Shown: piece by piece, positions 12,075 to 14,224 of the stretch
Layout of the letters: each line of letters begins with the position of its first letter
How positions within the stretch are numbered: the first letter of the stretch is position 1
Made by a program: the position numbers and the translations under genes
Notes under the pieces: generated by a model
Databases searched by the model: none
The model's input: only the letters and a program-made list of their open reading frames with translations
What the model was told of the DNA's origin: nothing
Source: an uncultured Eubacteriales bacterium
GTDB taxonomy: Bacteria; Bacillota; Clostridia; Peptostreptococcales; Anaerovoracaceae
Reading direction: 5' to 3'
DNA length: 14,224 nucleotides
NCBI GenBank assembly: GCA_910585135.1
Contig: CAJUEB010000040.1
Coordinates: 1-14,224, forward strand

Positions 12075-14224
12075 CATTACGGGCGCTGCGGAAGGACGTA
12101 TTGCGCCGATTATAGCAGAGCTTATCAAAGAGAAAAAAGGTCAGAGCCTGATTGTGGTTTCAACGTTTAACAGAGCGAAGCGATTGGCGGCAGACCTTTC
12201 TTTTTTTGGTGTCCAAAATCTTTATCTCCTGCCCCAGGATGAGGAGCAGGTGATTCAGTTTGAAGCCAGAAGCAATGATGACCTTTTGGAGCGGATGAAG
12301 GTGTTAAAGGCGGCGGCAAGAGGCGGGGACTGCACTGTGGTCGCTCCTGTTACAGGGGCGATCAGGAAGCTGCCGCCAAAAGAGGTGTTCGAAGAAAATG
12401 TACTGACGCTTGTGCGGGGACATGATATAGACTTTAAAGACGTTCAGGAACGTCTTTCCTTCATGGGCTATGAACGTGTTTTTATGGTGGAAAACCGCGG
12501 TGAATACAGCATTCGGGGTGGTATCATCGATATCTTTACGCCCGATGCCGATCTGCCTTATAGAGTGGAATTATTCGATACGGAAGTGGATTCGATCAGG
12601 ACATTTGACCTTGATACACAGCGTTCCCATACGGAGCTGAAATCGATCACGGTCTGCCAGTGTACGCAGCTTGCCAAGGACGATGTGATCTTTGAAAAGG
12701 CAAAGCACAACATCAAGGCGGCATACGACAAGCAGATCAAGAAGCTGGGCAAAAAAGAGGACAGCGGCGAGATCGTGCAAAACCTGAAACAGCGCCAGGC
12801 GCAGCTTATGGATTATGCGGACAACATGATGAACCTTCAGTATATGGAAAAGTTCCTGGGTTACTTTTATGATGAAACCGCATATCTTTGGGAGTATATG
12901 GATCACCCGCAGCTTTTCATCGATGATCCGGCGCGCATTTTGGAGACGCTGGAGGGCTATGAAAAGGAACGGGCAGATGATATCGCGGCAATCCTTGAAG
13001 CGGGAAAGGGTATCGGCGCGGATTTTGCCGCGATGTCCGGTCAGCGGGACTATTTCACCCTCTATGAGCAAGAAGGATATATTTTTACACCGTTTGTCAG
13101 TACGATCAAAAATGCGCCGTTTTTAACGCAGCTGATTACGGTCAATTGCAGACAGACGCCCGCTTACAACGGCAAGATGGATCTTTTGAAGGGCGATCTG
13201 CACAGCTATATCCGCAGGGGCTTTCGCGTGACGATCGTGTGCAGCGGACCTGCGCGGTTAAAAAGCATGGAAGAGTTTCTCGAACATGCCGATCTTGGCG
13301 GTAAGGTCAGCCTCAGGCAAGGCGTGCTGACTGCCGGAATGGAATTTACCGACCATAAGATCTGCTACATATGGGAGGGCGATATTTTCAGCGGCAGCCG
13401 GAAAAGCCGCCGCAAGAAAAAGTCCGCCGCAGGGCAGAAGATCAAGAGCTTTGCCGATGTGCAGGCGGGCGATTATGTGGTTCACGAAAGCCACGGTATT
13501 GGGAAGTTTACGGGGATTGAGCAGCTTACCGTCCAGGGAGTGAAGAAGGACTACCTGAAAGTGAAGTATGCCGGAGCGGATTCTCTGTACATTCCGATCG
13601 ACCAGCTAAATATATTGCAGAAATACGTCGGCGGGGACGGTATTACGCCTAGGCTCAACAAGCTTTCGGGCAGCGAATGGAAGCAGACGAAAAACAAGGC
13701 TCGTGCCGCGATCAACGATATGGCCGACGAGCTGATCAGGATCTCCGCTGTCAGGATGCATACGAAGGGTTTCGCTTTTTCGGCGGATACCGTTTGGCAG
13801 AAAGAGTTTGAAGACAGCTTTCCTTATACGGAAACCGATGACCAGCTAAGGTGTATTGAGGAGATCAAGCGGGACATGGAGCGGGACGTTCCCATGGACC
13901 GGCTGCTTTGCGGGGATGTGGGCTTTGGAAAGACGGAGGTCGCTGCCAGGGCGCTGTTCAAGTGCGTTGCCGATGGCAAACAGGCTGCTGTTTTAGTGCC
14001 GACGACGCTATTGGCGAACCAGCATTATTATACGTTAAAGGATCGGTTTGAGAAGTTTCCGTTTAAGGTGGAGATGCTGTCCCGCTTTCGAAGTGCTGCG
14101 CAGCAAAATAAAATCCTGGAAGGCTTGAAAAAGGGCAGCGTCGATTTGATCATCGCCACCCACAGGCTGCTTTCGAAGGATATCGAATTTAAGGATTTGG
14201 GGCTTCTGGTAATTGATGAAGAAC
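12052..14224 (+). CDS. mfd: Mfd, transcription-repair coupling factor (3' part beyond window)
   Basis: Mfd displaces RNA polymerase stalled at DNA damage and recruits UvrA. The first 724 codons are present; the family is usually about 1150-1180 residues, so roughly 60% is seen. Domains: UvrB-like region (about 1-400, e.g. MVENRGEYSIRGGIIDIFTP); a basic linker (SRKSRRKKKSAAGQK, about 449-463); the RNA polymerase-interacting CarD/RID domain (about 469-545, GDYVVHESHGIGKF); and the start of the translocase with Walker A GDVGFGKT (621-628), VPTTLLANQH and the DEE of motif II at the window edge. The GTG start (12052), four bases after GGAG, lies within pth; the ATG at 12067 is an alternative but has a poorly spaced ribosome site. 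Confidence 0.97.
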   Translation, partial: MSSKGMINITGAAEGRIAPIIAELIKEKKGQSLIVVSTFNRAKRLAADLSFFGVQNLYLLPQDEEQVIQFEARSNDDLLERMKVLKAAARGGDCTVVAPVTGAIRKLPPKEVFEENVLTLVRGHDIDFKDVQERLSFMGYERVFMVENRGEYSIRGGIIDIFTPDADLPYRVELFDTEVDSIRTFDLDTQRSHTELKSITVCQCTQLAKDDVIFEKAKHNIKAAYDKQIKKLGKKEDSGEIVQNLKQRQAQLMDYADNMMNLQYMEKFLGYFYDETAYLWEYMDHPQLFIDDPARILETLEGYEKERADDIAAILEAGKGIGADFAAMSGQRDYFTLYEQEGYIFTPFVSTIKNAPFLTQLITVNCRQTPAYNGKMDLLKGDLHSYIRRGFRVTIVCSGPARLKSMEEFLEHADLGGKVSLRQGVLTAGMEFTDHKICYIWEGDIFSGSRKSRRKKKSAAGQKIKSFADVQAGDYVVHESHGIGKFTGIEQLTVQGVKKDYLKVKYAGADSLYIPIDQLNILQKYVGGDGITPRLNKLSGSEWKQTKNKARAAINDMADELIRISAVRMHTKGFAFSADTVWQKEFEDSFPYTETDDQLRCIEEIKRDMERDVPMDRLLCGDVGFGKTEVAARALFKCVADGKQAAVLVPTTLLANQHYYTLKDRFEKFPFKVEMLSRFRSAAQQNKILEGLKKGSVDLIIATHRLLSKDIEFKDLGLLVIDEE

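Overview
The window looks like chromosome from an anaerobic, low-to-mid-GC Gram-positive bacterium of the class Clostridia. The evidence is SpoVG, a Bacillus-type PurR, strong GGAGG ribosome sites, sigma-A promoters with 17-bp spacers, and NiFe-hydrogenase maturation genes. Genus cannot be fixed from the sequence. All identifications come from reading motifs in translated sequence; no database search was possible.

Layout. (1) 1-3511, minus strand: hypA-hypB-hypF, the nickel-insertion and CN-ligand arm of NiFe-hydrogenase maturation. It is read from a recognisable promoter at 3582-3610. hypF runs off the left edge and is oversized, because three low-complexity insertions, two containing short DNA repeats, lie between otherwise well-conserved domains. 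(2) 3699-4760, minus: a cation diffusion facilitator (CDF) transporter with its own promoter and an unusual metal site. (3) 4850-6880: a visibly AT-richer, decaying segment bounded by an 18-bp direct repeat. It holds one intact alpha/beta hydrolase. Behind it lie wreckage of a DUF4180-like gene, an AraC-family regulator, a GlcG/HbpS-like gene and the N-terminus of an IS3-type transposase. The transposase piece is joined to a 41-bp copy of the inside of the CDF gene. (4) 6971-8155, minus: spoVG and purR, each with its own strong promoter. (5) 8316-14224, plus: murC, a stand-alone GlmU-type acetyltransferase domain, prs, pth and the first 724 codons of mfd, closely spaced or overlapping.

How the genes fit together. 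Blocks 4 and 5 are a rearranged version of the conserved Firmicute neighbourhood murC/purR/spoVG/glmU/prs/pth/mfd. It links UDP-GlcNAc and peptidoglycan precursor synthesis, PRPP supply, PRPP-sensing purine control, peptidyl-tRNA recycling and transcription-coupled repair. Here spoVG-purR point away from the rest, and the glmU slot is filled by only the C-terminal acetyltransferase half. The spoVG end abuts the decayed island, so the island and the rearrangement may share a history.

I did not find a clearly new defence or mobile system. The most unusual items are the repeat-expanded HypF, the GlmU acetyltransferase domain without its partner domain, the repeat-bounded decaying island with its transposase/CDF chimera, and a 26-bp perfect palindrome over the spoVG promoter.
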